Source: Plasmodium brasilianum
Lineage: Eukaryota; Apicomplexa; Aconoidasida; Haemosporida; Plasmodiidae
Assembly (NCBI RefSeq): GCF_023973825.1
Contig: NC_090116.1
Coordinates: forward strand, 851,501-915,500
Direction: 5' to 3'
DNA: 64,000 nucleotides
Both the position numbers and the translations under genes were made by a program. The notes beneath the pieces were generated by a model that was given only the letters and a program-made list of their open reading frames with translations, searched no databases and was not told where the DNA came from. The number at the start of each line of letters is the position of its first letter. Positions within the stretch are counted from its first letter, which is position 1. Positions 1-12,623 of the stretch are shown piece by piece.

Positions 1-3000
1 TTTTTAAATTCTGATATGTACATATAATTCATATTATAAGCTACTATGTTTTTCCTATCATATGTAATGTATTTATATAACTCTTCTTTTAAAAAGCGAT
101 GGTACTCCTTTTCAGTATGGCTCATTTCAATTTTTTCTCCCTCTTCAACCCCATCTTCTTCTATATCTTCTTTATCTTCATCTTTATCCTTATCTTTATC
201 TTCATCTTTATCTTCATATGTATTCCTCTTTTTATCATCATAAAAAAGGGGGCTAATCTGTATATCGTTATCAAACGAAAAGATAGATTTGTTTATAGCG
301 TGCATTTTCCTTTTTTCTTCTTCTTCTTCTTCTTCTTTTTCCTCTTCTTCTTTTTCCCCTTCTGTGCTGATTTTGTTTGCATTTGTTGCATTATCGACTG
401 TACTTCCCTTTCCCTTTCCCTTTTCCCTTTTTTTGTTCCTAACACGTTTCATACTCGACTTGGCCAAAAGAAATTCCTTAACATTCTCGTCATACGTACA
501 ACTACAGCTCGTGCACTTATACTGCATAAGATGCTTCACGAATATGTTTTCACTGACAGTGGTAAACATAGAAAATGAATTTATATTAATAAAATTATTT
601 GCATCACTATCCTTGCTATTCGACCAGTCCATAGGCACCGATTCCTCTCTTTTGAACAATTGCTCGGGTGTTGTGTATGGGGGGTATTTGCTCTGTTCTA
701 TCCCTCCCTCCCCTGATTCATCTTGCATTGAGAAGGACGTATAGTGGGAAGATGGGTCGGTACTCACATAAGTAGTACTTCCAGTTGTGCTTCCAGTCAT
801 ACTTCCAATCGTGCTTGCAGTCGTTCCTCCGATAGTAATATCGCCAGTATGCCCACCAGTATGCCCACCAGTATGTCCACCAGTAAAGTCAACAGTAATA
901 GCCCTAGTAAAACTTCCTATCATTCTGTTGGTTCCCTTTTCCTCTTCCTCGACCGTCCGCCCCTCTCTACCAACTTTTTCACCTGAACTGTGCATATCAT
1001 TTTCCCCCTTTTCCCCGTTTTGCACTCCTCCTTTTGTCCTTGCATCGTCCCGTGGCTGATCGTTTTTTATATTTCTGCTGAGTACTTGCATAAAGTTGAT
1101 GTTGGTGGTGTAGAAAATAGGAATATAGTTATACACCTTTTCACTCTGATTGATAATAAAACTTTTTAAAGCTACATAGAATGGCAAGTTCGTATGATCA
1201 GCAAAATCGTTGGCTTGTAAGAATGGTAAAAAGGAATATACAATTTCGATTCTATTAATTCTATAATGATTTATATTATTTTTCAAATAATTTAAAACAT
1301 TGATATATTGAAAAGGTATATCTTTCGTCTTGTTAAATCTTTTCACATGATCAATATGTATATCTAATTTTATATTATATTTCCTATTATTATTTAAAAA
1401 AAAATTGAAAAATACATAAAGATAATATGGTTTGTTAAATGAACATCTGTTTGTATTAATACCATCATATTCATTCATGTGCCGATTACTTGTATTATTT
1501 TTATTTCCACTCGAAATAATACTAAGGGTTGATGTTCCAGCTGTACTGTTGTTGTTACATACATATTCGTATAACGGGTTTGGATGAAATGAAACAAATA
1601 GTTCATTCAATACTACTGGAATTTTGAATTCGATAAAGCCTTTTTTCGACAATAATAAAATATCACTACTGCTCTTAAGTAGTTTGTTCATCAAAAAAGC
1701 ATGTTCATCTTTCTCCTGCAATTTGTTACTCTCAAAATTACCTAGTTTCATTCTTACAAACCTCTTTGATGAGTCTATACTTGGGTTTAGTACTTGCTCA
1801 TACCAATACACTCTCCCCCTTTCGTTTCCCCTCGAGCGGCTCTCCGCTTCCTCACCGTTGTTCCCACTGATAACACCGCTAATCCCTCTTGCCTCACCCA
1901 AATTGTACAAATCATTGTAAATGAAAAAGCGATCCGGAAAGGTGCATCGCCCGAGGCGATCTCCTTTATCACCATTGTCATGACCACTGCAGCTATAATC
2001 GCACTTATTAGTATCAACCATATCGTTCGAATTTCCTGTACAACCTGAACTGTGCAGGAGATTTCGCACATAGGCTACCTTCTTTGGAACTGCGTAATTC
2101 CAAATACCCCTCAGAATAAAATTGGGTTTTATATTGCTATTCATGTAATTAAAAAAAATATTTTTATTTAAAAAATTATAATTAAGACAAACATCATGTT
2201 GAAATATAAATTTCAAAAAGGCCTTCTTTTCATATTTATAAATAAAAACAATACTTTTACAAATACCATTATAATCCACATGTAGTTTGTATATATTTTT
2301 TTTATAATTATACTCTTTATATTTTTTTAAATTATTTAAAATATTTGTTGAAAGCATTGACAGTTTGGACTTATCAAAATTAGCTTTTTTCCATTCTTTA
2401 TATAATATATGATCCGAAATAACGATCTTTTTATCCCTATTTTTTTTAAGTGTGCAGATTGATTTATCCCCTTGGATGACAATGTTTTCTTTGCATCCAT
2501 AATTTGTTTTGTTAACCTCATTGTTGTTACAGCATTCATTGTTGTTACAGCCAATACAGCTGTTTTCCATCTTACTGCTATCTCTTTGTACATCAAGATT
2601 ACTTCTGTCTTCTGGGCTGTGATGATGATTTCTTTCCCCCCCCTCCTTGTTGTCATTCCTCCTAAGATAAAATAATAACTCGGACTTGTCGATGGAGCGA
2701 AAAAAGGCACACGCAAAAGTGTTCCTATCGTCTGCATTGCCATATGCGCGGTTATACTCATAGTCATATCCATAGCTGTCGTCATCATCATAATGGTATC
2801 CACCACCGTCATACCCATCACTATACCAATCGCTGTTACCGCTACTGCTACTGCTACTGCTACTCCTACCGCTGCTCCTACCGCTGCTCCTACCGCTGCT
2901 CCTACCGCTGCTCCTACCGCTGCTCCTACCGCTGCTCCTACCGCTGCTCCGCTTTGATTGCTCCCTTTGCAACAAGGATCCCAATGTTTGCTTGTACAAA

Positions 3001-4693
3001 TGGACATTTCTCAAGGGATCATGAGCTAGCATTTTTTTGCTCCTTTCCGTAGTACATATACCTATCTTCAATTTTTTATTATTTTTTAAAATTTTGTCAA
3101 AATTATTTTCTTCTGATATATTTAATTTTTTTAAAATAAGACCAACGCTATTTATGTTCACGTGAGCTTTAGTCCTACTTAACAATTTGAAATATTGATA
3201 ATCTTTATTAGATTTCATAATATATTTTATTATCAAATCGTTATCATTATTTAACAGGGTGTGGTATGCACTATCATTTATTTCATCTTCTCTATTGGTT
3301 TTACCCCCTTGGAATATGTTTTCTTTAATACTATCTACATTATCATACTGCTTATCAGTTCGAATAGTTGACGAATCATCTTCCAAGGTATTAACTTCTT
3401 CCTGGGAGAGATCTTCACCTTGTTCTTTGTTGTTCATCTTTGTTTTGTGCACCTGCCCAAGCTTGTCTTCATCATTCATATAACTCTTTTTTTCATTCAC
3501 TATTTCGATTGGCACTACATCTGGCACCGCTTCATCTGGCACTGCTTCATCTGGCATGACTTTATCTTTTATGATTATATTGTTTTTCTTTTCCTGAGAT
3601 TTATTTGGACTTTTTAAAAAGATGTAGTTGGAATAAGAGTTATTCCATGCATATTGGAATATTTTATTAAAATTTATTTCATCAATAGCCAATGATAGGG
3701 GAGATAAAAAAGAATAATTTTTCATATCATCTAGATGATCTCCTAAGTATATCCCTTTAACTTTATTCTTTTTATTGTTATATGAAAACTCGTTAGAATT
3801 ATTTAAAATATTCGTTTTGTTCCTATCAATGAAATAGGAAACGGGGTACATCTTTTGCACATTGCTTATATGTCTATTTTTTTCCTTCTTCACAAACAGA
3901 GAAAAAAAGTCTAATAAGATGTAGAAGCATTTATAAAACATGTTCTTGTAGCGTTGATTTCTACTTCTTACACTTCTACTCATCTGATCATCTATGTCAC
4001 TACTTTCATCACTTCCACTCCTTTGCTCTCCCCCCTCGGGCGCATTTGTAGCTTTTTCCTTAATTGTGATATAGAATGGACTGGTGTGCAAATAAATATA
4101 TTTAACTTGTTCTTCCTCTTCATCGTAAAAATCTTTTTCTTTTTTTATATGGCTTTCTTCTGTTTCTACATATCTTTCTTCCTTTCTTCTATGTCTTTCT
4201 TCCTTTCTTCTATGTCTTTCTTCCTTTCTTCTATGTCTTTCTTCCTTTCTTCTATATCTTTCTTCCTTTCCTCTATGTATTTCTTCCTTTCCTCTATGTA
4301 TTTCTTCCTTTCCTCTATGGCTTTCTTCCTTTCCTCTATGTATTTCTTCCTTTCCTCTATGGCTTTCTTCCTTTCCTCTATGTATTTCTTCCTGTCCATC
4401 ATGTATTTTTTCTATTTTTCCATCTCCTTTTCCCTTTTCCTCTTTTGCTATAAGCACTGTGGACTCATGCCGTTGTTCTCTTTCTCTACGAACATGATGA
4501 CATTCATAGTCATCAGAGCTTGAACAGCTTGGTTTTGATAATCTTTTATTTATTACATTGTATGAAGAAACAAAAAGATGATCTCTAAAATTTTCAACAA
4601 AAAAATCTGCTAATGATGGATGAATGACTAAATTACAAGTAACTTTTGAAAAAACAAGAATAATTATATTTATCACTATAAATTTAAATAGGA

Positions 4694-4698
<5 letters not shown>
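1..4698 (-). CDS. Large conserved-type Plasmodium protein, C-terminus beyond left edge (partial)
   Basis: I do not recognise this gene. Read on the minus strand, one frame stayed open at every point I checked from about 4677 down to the left edge, about 1,560 codons. The start of this frame is a hydrophobic leader (FIVINIIILVF, then SKVTC), so the protein is probably secreted or membrane-inserted. A charged heptad-like repeat (HRGKEEI / HRRKEER types) lies at about 4174-4400. An RSSG repeat followed by a Ser run lies at about 2850-2952, and an acidic DKDKDED stretch at about 155-215. The segments between repeats look globular, with Tyr, Phe and Cys. The 5' end is odd. The ATG at 4698 opens MFLFKF but is one base out of frame with the leader, and the leader frame has no ATG of its own. 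Either there is a one-base error near 4680-4683, or an upstream exon joins at the TATAG acceptor ending at 4678. Confidence 0.8.
2850..2952. repeat. Coding minisatellite, RSSG repeat
   Basis: Tandem GCTGCTCCTACC units (12 bp) preceded by GCTACT units encode Arg-Ser-Ser-Gly and Ser runs on the minus strand, inside the large left-edge gene. Confidence 0.85.
4174..4400. repeat. Coding minisatellite, KEE-rich heptads
   Basis: About ten tandem 21-bp units of the type TTCTTCCTTTC(C/T)TCTATG encode a Lys/Glu/Arg/His heptad inside the large minus-strand gene. The frame is preserved through the array, so copy number can change without breaking the protein. Confidence 0.85.
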
Positions 4699-4725
<27 letters not shown>

Positions 4726-5015
4726 GGGGGGTCGAGATGTGTTAATGTTCCAAATGGATAGTAATAATACTAAAATACTCAATTTTTAAGAATTCCGTTT
4801 TCCATGCCTTATTACTAAAAAAATCATTTTGCTCAAACTTCTTTCAGCATTATTATAAGGAAATATATAAATATATATGTTTATATGTATAAACGGGTTG
4901 TTACATAAGCACATATGAGTATATGTACATAAACGCAGTCATGTGCTCGTATGTGCATAAACGAGGTCATGTGTTCATATAAACTTAGCTAAACACGCTT
5001 ACGCATAGCATATAC

Positions 5016-5050
<35 letters not shown>

Positions 5051-5423
5051 TTCCTTTTTTAACTGTATTATGCCTTGCAAAATATGTACACTTAAAGCTT
5101 TTGATCTCCCTAGGCAATTGCATACATTTTAAAAGATAACAAAATTAAATAAAAAATAAATATATATTTATGTATATATATAAATACGGACGTATATTTA
5201 TGTATATATACATAGAAACATTTAGCTTACAATTTGTTAAAAGGAACAAATAAAAATAAAAAAAAAAAAAAAATTAAAAAAAAAAAGCAGTGAACGTACA
5301 TGTGTTTATCATATTTGCATGCATTTGCACTTGCATTTAGATCTCTTCGAATTTTTTTTCCTTTTTTCGCATTTTTTAAATTGATTTTATAAATATATAT
5401 ATATATATTAATACATACATGTA

Positions 5424-5622
5424 TAAATATGTATAAATATATATAAATATGTATAAATATGTATAAATATGTATAAATACGTATAAATACGTATAAATAT
5501 GTATAAATACGTATAAATATGTATAAATATGTATAAATACGTATAAATATGTATAAATATGTATAAATATGTATAAATACGTATAAATACGTATAAATAT
5601 GTATAAATATGTACAAATACGT
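5424..5622. repeat. 10-bp minisatellite (GTATAAATAT / GTATAAATAC)
   Basis: About twenty tandem decamers, the variants differing at T or C. They are non-coding: the open frames across them are only Tyr/Ile/Thr repeats. Confidence 0.9.
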
Positions 5623-5884
5623 ATTTTTTTTTTTTTTAAATACGCAATTATTTTTTAAGTGTTACGAATGAACAGACCACTAGACTTTTAAAAGGAAAAG
5701 TACACATAAATTCACTGCAGGTAGTAAAATATGCATATATACGCATAATGCACGTATGTATGCTTATTTGTGTAAAGAGGGTTATGTTGTAAATTTTGTG
5801 AAGACCGCGCATTTGTTTTTGCATTTTAGGATTGAGAGTGTAATTCGTTTCTTCCTCCGTCGGGCCTTATAATTGTTATTATGA

Positions 5885-5916
<32 letters not shown>

Positions 5917-6232
5917 ACGCCCCTTTTATGAATAAATTATTTTATTTCATTACATTTCGTTGTATTTTATTTTTTGGAATATACCTGAACATTCTACATT
6001 TGAACGAACTGAGTATTCCTTTTTAATTTCATTTTTTTCAATAAGAGACTAAAGATATAAGTTTTTTTAAATATATGTTGGTGTAATAAATATAGGCCTT
6101 TTGTTTCATGAGATTTTTCTCAAAAAATATTTAAATTGTAAGTTCCAGTGTGACACTTCTTTATAGATGTTTTAAAATTTTTTAATACTGCCTAGCACAT
6201 TTGAACATTAATTATTATTATTACTATTGGTA

Positions 6233-6238
6233 GTAGTC

Positions 6239-6270
<32 letters not shown>

Positions 6271-6333
6271 CGTAGTAGTCGTAGTAGTCGTAGTAGTAGT
6301 AGTAGTAGTAGTCGTAGTAGTCGTAGTAGTATT
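6233..6333. repeat. GTA trinucleotide microsatellite with GTC interruptions
   Basis: A run of about 33 GTA triplets with scattered GTC triplets. Open frames across it are single-residue polymers and are not genes. Confidence 0.9.
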
Positions 6334-7049
6334 TCTATTATTATTAAATTATCTTTTTTATTTATTTTATTTTTATTTTTATTGTTATTATATTTATATA
6401 GTAACGAAAAAGGGAACTTCGATTTAACATCACCGCAATTCAACGAAGCAACACCTCAACATAGTAAATGCTCAGTAAACATAAACGAGCTTATTTAAAA
6501 AATTAAATAGTAGGTAATCATATAGTTTTTATAAATTAGCTTTGAAAAAAAGACATCTTTTACACAAATACGCATAGGACTGTTGCATAAGCGCACCACG
6601 ATCAACCCTTACCACATATGCATGTATGTAAAGAGGTGTGTATGGGTATGTACATATGTATACGTATGCACGTATATATTTATACATATATACACATATA
6701 CATTTGCATATGCATATATATATCTATATATATGTATACATACGCACGTTTACATGTGGAAATGTATTTGCACTTAAACATACTTATAAAGACAAATGTA
6801 TACGCACCAGTTTGTACATGCAAATTAAAGCATATGTTCACAAAAAAGTGAAAAGAATGGAAATGAAAAGCAACAAAATTTTCAAAAAAGGGTTATTACG
6901 TTTATGAAGTAAAATTACAAAACAGTTTGTAAACATAAAAAAAAAAAAAGGAAATGGGAGTGCACATTGAATAAAGGTAAAATAACGAATGTGCATAGAA
7001 ATATAAAAATAAATCTTCTAATTTTATCTCATTTATATGTTTTTTGAAG

Positions 7050-7365
7050 AGTAAGTATTATTACGCGTTCATATTTTTTTTTTTTTTTTCCTATAAGCAA
7101 ATATTATTACGCGTTCATATTTTTTTTTTTTTTTCCTATAAGCAAATATTATTACGCGTTCATATTTTTTTTTTTTTTTCCTATAAGCAAAATAGTATTA
7201 CGCGTTCATATTTTTTTTTTTTTCCTATAAGCAAATATTATTACGCGTTCATATTTTTTTTTTTTCCTATGAGCAAATATTATTGCACGTTCTTATTATT
7301 TTTTTTTTATATGAGCTAATGTTATTGCGTGTTCATAATTTTTTTTTTTTTTTTTTTTTATGAAC
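7050..7365. repeat. Degenerate ~40-46-bp tandem repeat with T tracts
   Basis: Seven or so units of the form TATTACGCGTTCATA, T(10-18), CCTATAAGCAAA. Each unit carries an ACGCGT core, and the copies decay towards the CDC50 end. Confidence 0.9.
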
Positions 7366-7620
7366 CAGTAATATTGCGTGTTTTTATATATATATGTATA
7401 TATGCACATAAACCTATATATGGAGCGTCTGTTCTTCCTTCCAAACGAGGGTAGAAGACCACCTTTCTGGTAGCTCACGCCATGTAACGTTTCAGACATT
7501 TTTAAAATTTCGCCCTCCACTTTGTATTACTATCACCTTTCTGTCCTCTTTCCCCTTAGAGACAAGTAATAAAACGCACGCATACACACAAATAAGGGGA
7601 AAATTTAACAGGACAGGCTT

Positions 7621-9234
7621 TTATATATAACCAATAATCCTAGGATGCTTCCACTGATTATAAATAAGACACAAGGAAATGCAAAGAGAAATGATTCCAA
7701 CAGTTAAATAGAGAATTCCAATGGATTGAGATTTTTCATTTATAAAAACTGACCCCTCTGCTATAACGAAATATTTCTTTCCATTAAATTTATTAACAGG
7801 AAAGTTATTTTTTATATGAACATAGACAGGTAATTTTAATTCGACATTTAATTTAGCATATTTTTTACGAAATTCTGATAATGCAGCTGTTTTCATCCAA
7901 ACAATAAAATGAGAGTTTTCCACTCCATATCCATTATTTTTATTCATATTTAAAGTAGACATATAATTGTCGTTCATTAACCAAAAATCAACTTCTCCCT
8001 TATGTAATTCCATATCACGTGCAGACGGATTTTTAAATTTATTGTAGTCACTAAACCATGTAATAGCTTCTTTCGATTCGTCTATTTCTATCATCTCTTC
8101 CAAATTGGTATCTTTATATAAGGTAAAAGTATCATTAAATACGCTTCTAGCTACTAACCCACATGGGTGTAGTACCTTCCCCTCTTTATTTTGTGATACC
8201 GGAAAGCATTGAGATAGGTCGCTCGCTTTTGTGTATATCACCCCCTATACATTCGTAAAGAACAAGTCGTCTTTTCAGTTTCACCGTTTTGCGGTAGCAA
8301 GTACGCGATGGCATGTACGTAATATCACGTATGTTATTGCACCTATGTAATAGCACCTATGTAATTGGACCTACGTAACCGCCCCAATGTAATCGCATGA
8401 ACGGGGATAAATTATGAATAAACACGGAAATATATGAACAGATGCAGGTAAAAACACATACAGACTCAAAATGCAGGGAGATGACTATGTTGTTTTTCTT
8501 ACCATCAACTGGTTGTGCGACTTAGAGATTAAATACTTCTTATGGTTCTGATAAAAATTATGTAATTCGTAATAAATGTAAGAGTTTTTTCTGAACGGTC
8601 TAATAGGGCCGTAACACAAGTCCTCGTTCATTTGAAGAATTAATGAAGTTCCCTCCATATGACCATAGGATATTCTACATTCCTTTCTCGTGGTAGAAAA
8701 GATAATAAACACTGAACCAATAATTATAAATATGATTGATATAGTCAAATATGTTATTATCAAACATGCAGGTGTCCAATATCGCTGTTTCGATTTTAAT
8801 TCTTGTTGCTTAAATTTTTCAATGATTGATGTTCTTTTAAGTTTGTGATTAACACTACCGGGGGTACTACTCCAACTTCTACTTCTACTCCTACTCCTAC
8901 TTCTACTCGGTGTCCTCTTTTTTACTTCCCCATCTTCGTTTGTATCTCTGCTTGTTCTTACACCTATGGCATTATCTGTATTATCATATATATTATTTTC
9001 CCCCTCTCCTCTTTTGATATCAGACCTATACTCAGGAAACACATTTTTCCTGTATTCGGCAAAGGAATCCATATTCGAAATACTATTTATATAATTTAAT
9101 TGGCTGTTTAAATTTTTAAAAATATTTTGTTTCTCTTCAATAAGATTACATGATGAACTGCTATCACTTGATAAATTTTCGTTGTTGTATTGTACGAATT
9201 GTCCGAAATTTCGTTGATCATCATTTTGAAACAT
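7621..9234 (-). CDS. CDC50/LEM3 family protein (P4-ATPase flippase beta subunit)
   Basis: CDC50 proteins pair with P4-ATPases that flip phospholipids across membranes and escort them out of the ER. There are two exons: 9234-8503 and 8244-7621 (intron 8502-8245, GTAAGA...TATAG, phase 0), giving 451 residues from the ATG at 9234. Family hallmarks in order are a first membrane helix near residues 163-185, ISYGHMEG with a nearby Cys, the highly typical [22 protein letters not shown] at the start of exon 2, [23 protein letters not shown], and a second membrane helix near the C-terminus. This gives the expected two-helix topology with a large luminal loop. The cytosolic N-terminus carries an Arg/Ser dipeptide run. 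The open frame extends upstream of the ATG through an Asn/Lys run towards another open frame (9306-9704), so the true start may be further upstream. Confidence 0.93.
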
Positions 9235-9305
9235 ATGTTTTTCTGGCTTCCTTCTTTTTTTTATTTTATTATTATTATTATTATTATTTTTTATTTTTTT
9301 TTTTA

Positions 9306-9704
9306 TTATTTTTTTTTTTTTCTTTCTTCGTCATGCACATTGTAAGTTACGCGGTTGTCTTTCTCCCTTTCGGTGCGCATGGGTTTTGTTATCTCCCTAG
9401 CCAGCTCCTTTGCTAATTGTTTAGATGATTTATTTTTCCGCCCCCTTAGTGTTTCTGTCTCTATCTTCGTCATTCCCTCTTCCTGTACCGCTATCTGTAC
9501 CTCTTCTTTTGCCTCTTCTCCTACATCGCTCCTTCCGCCTTCAAATTTTGCATCCTTCCTAGCCTTATTAACATTTCCATTCTCCACAGATTTTTCTTTT
9601 TCCTTTATATTTTTTCCAGTCTTCCTTATGTCTTCTTTATTAAGTGTACTTAAAGCGTTTGTTTTCCCCTTCCCTTCTCTTTCAATATCAGTCAAATTAT
9701 TCAT
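9306..9704 (-). CDS. Probable N-terminal extension of the CDC50 gene, out of frame
   Basis: An ATG-started open frame of 132 residues, rich in Lys, Glu and Arg, lies directly upstream of the CDC50 ORF on the same strand. It ends in GAAGAAAGA followed by a 13-A run and TAATAA. The CDC50 frame is open from just before the same A run, through Lys and Asn codons, down to its ATG at 9234. One base more or less in the A run would join the two into one protein with a long charged cytosolic N-terminus. No GT-AG intron that restores frame was found. It could instead be a separate short gene or an untranslated leader that happens to be open. Codon content (many GAA, GGA, GCA codons) looks more coding than the spacer. 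Confidence 0.5.
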   Translation of the reverse strand: MNNLTDIEREGKGKTNALSTLNKEDIRKTGKNIKEKEKSVENGNVNKARKDAKFEGGRSDVGEEAKEEVQIAVQEEGMTKIETETLRGRKNKSSKQLAKELAREITKPMRTEREKDNRVTYNVHDEERKKKK

Positions 9705-12623
9705 TATACTTTTTTAAGAAAATTTTTTCCGATTACGTTTTGGTGTGTGTGTGTGTGTGTACACATGTGTGCACTTATTTGGTATGCGCGCACATGAATA
9801 TATGTACACGTAAGTAATACGAGTATATGTATTTATTTGTTTGATTGTTTGTTTGTTTGTTTGTTTGTTTTTCTCTTAAAAAAAAGCCTGCGCTTCTTTA
9901 AGGGGAACAAGGGTGTGTTTCCCTATTCACGAGTATCATTACGCACTAAGAATAGCAAAATCGTATGATGACAATACTTACAAAAGAAGGTGGACGAGCG
10001 CGTGAACTATCCGATAAAGGATCATTCAGAGTGAAACAAAAGTATAGGCGCAGTGTATACTCTTATAATAGCATGTACACAACATGTACATAGTGTAGGA
10101 GGAAGTCAGCATATGAACGAGTGTATATATATATATATACACATGCACATATATATATATATTTACACGCGCTTATATATACTTACACACGCATATACAT
10201 ATATACACATGCATATATATATACATATATTTATTTTTTCAGTTGGAGGGGAACAAGAAAAGCCATAACCCATCAAAAGAGAAAAAAAGGTAGTAGAATT
10301 TTTCCTGAAGAGGGATATTATATTGAGGGGGTCAAGTGCTCAACTACCACTTAAGATATATAATAGTATGAATTGTGGTAGTTTAAAATTTAAGGAGTAA
10401 AATTGTTCTAACAGAAATAGTATATATGTACGTATAAATATGCGTATGTGTGTACTTGCATGTATATATACACCTTTACAAATTTAAAAAAAGAAAAAAA
10501 TAAATAAAAATCAGATTATTCCCACAAGGCCTATAAAATGAAAATATGTTATGGTAAGCGGTACCCTGGCCTTTAACTAGCTGAAGGGAGTTCTACATAA
10601 ATGTATGAGCCATACGCATTTATGTATGTATATATATATATATATATATATGAATGTGTGTGTGTGTTCTTATAGGTTTAATTTTTCTCATAGTTCACGC
10701 CTATTTGCTTGTGCATGTGCATATATGTACCTGTACACATGATATGACAGCACAACATGCCACTTCGCCCTTTTTGATGTTTTTAAAAATATTTGCTTGT
10801 CCTCACTAACTGCTCTGATATTTTCTATATTTCTTCTCAAAAAAAAAAAATATAAAATAACAAAATAATATAATACAACATAATACAATATAATGATAAT
10901 TAATATTTCCATTTACTCAAACAGACGCGCATACCATACTCTTTTGCTTCTTAAGTACTACTGAGTCTTCGTACAGTGTGCAAGTTATTTTGCTTTGCTG
11001 CATTGAAAACTGCACAAAATGAAAATAAAGCGATAGCGTTACGCTCGTACAGTACAGTATGCATTACAATGTACGTTTCTGTTGTAACACTTCCCCTGTT
11101 TTATGTACACAAATTTAATAAAAAGGAAAAGAAGTAAAGAAATCAGAAAAAATAAAAAAGAATATTCCACAAAAAAATCTGCACTAAATAGTGCTAAAAA
11201 AAGAAAAAAAATAAACTAAAAAATCAGTAAAATCAGTAAAACTTGTTAAACTTATCTAATATTCGCTAATATTTGCTAAAAATTTATAATGCATATTTTT
11301 ATTTTTAGTAATGCTACACAATTTCCAGAAATGGACATATATTACGTGGTCACTTACATGAAGTAAACAGAAATATTCTTTACTCATTTTAAGAAAGATA
11401 AGACATTAAAATTGTTCTTCCGTTTTCTGTTTATGTTTATGTTTATGTTTATGTTTTTTTTTTTTTTTTTTTTTTTGCTACTAATTATGTAAGGTGAAGA
11501 AGTTTAGTATGTTCCTATTGTAGGTACTCATTTTTTTTTTTTTTTGTTATTTTTTTATTTATTTATTTTTTTTCTTCTTTTTCCCCATCAGAATATAATA
11601 TAAGCTAAACCTAACAAGGAGTATCTACAAATTTACATGATGCTCATGTATGGCAAATGAAAATTTTCTATTTATTTTGTTCCTTTTCATCTTATAAGAA
11701 AAGTTTTGCATGTCGTACTTTTACTTCGGCTTTCTTCCTCTAGGTATGTGCTCACACATTTCGTACTTTCTCGTAATTATAATCTTTCTCATTTAGCGAA
11801 AGGACATATGATAACATAACAATAACTTGTAGCTACAATCACTATCAACATTGCTCGGTATGCCTTCATCATATTAATGAAAAGACAGTGTGAACAGATG
11901 GAAAAAATTGATTGTAGTGGTATGTGAAATATATATTTTTTTTTTTTCTTTTTTTTAATACATATCATGGTCTAATAATATATAATTGGGCATAAAATTT
12001 TGTGGAATAAAAAAAAAAAAAAAAAAAAAATTTTTTAAAGCATATACACGCATAAATACACACATACATAAGCATATATAAGTATATTTATTTATTTATA
12101 TATATATTTATTTATATGTACATGTACACCCACACACATACGTACAAGCACACACTGTGCACGTTTGAAGGGGCAAAAAAATTATTTACACATTAAGCCG
12201 TTTTACATAAAAATATGTACATATAGGATTACGTACATGCTTATGTACGTAAGTATGTACATGTGTATACACGTGCGTATATGCATAATTGGAGGGCGTT
12301 AAACTGACAACGTCATTGTTTCTTCCTATTTCGCCAAAGAGGTGTATTGATGGTACTGATATATTTAAAAAATTTGTAAATTTCTTTTTTTTTTGCTACG
12401 AATTATACAAGGGCGACTACGTTTAATTTGTTCGCATGATAGGTATATCTTATCTTGATTTATCTTATCTTGATTTATCTTATCTTGATTTATTTTATCT
12501 TGATTTATCTTATCTTGATTTATCTTATGTTAGTTTATCTTATCTTGATTTATCTTATCTTGGTTTATCTTATCTTGATTTATCTTATCTTGGTTTATCT
12601 TATCTTTTTTTTTTTTTTCTTTT
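9705..12623. other. Spacer between CDC50 5' side and L11 3' end
   Basis: No gene is supported in 2.9 kb. It holds a GT run near 9743-9760, a GTTT run at 9838-9870, alternating AT/AC tracts at 10120-10235, an AT run near 10627-10651, TTTATG units at 11430-11456, and A/T homopolymers. It should include the CDC50 promoter and the L11 3' UTR. Confidence 0.65.
12447..12607. repeat. 15-bp minisatellite (CTTGATTTATCTTAT) beside the L11 stop codon
   Basis: About ten units ending only 17 bases from the L11 stop codon, so they probably lie in the L11 3' UTR. Confidence 0.9.

Larger units (their letters stand above)
4699..7620. other. Spacer: 5' flank of the left gene and 3' flank of CDC50
   Basis: I see no gene here. 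The stretch holds A runs at 4702-4725 and 5017-5047, a T run at 5890-5916 and three tandem arrays, listed separately. Both flanking genes are on the minus strand, so it should contain the left gene's promoter and 5' leader plus the CDC50 3' UTR. Confidence 0.7.

Noticed and set aside
4166..4402. Minus-strand open frame of Lys/Glu/Tyr repeats starting MMDRKK
   Set aside because: It is an alternative frame of a coding minisatellite; the surrounding large gene uses a different frame that stays open far beyond the array.
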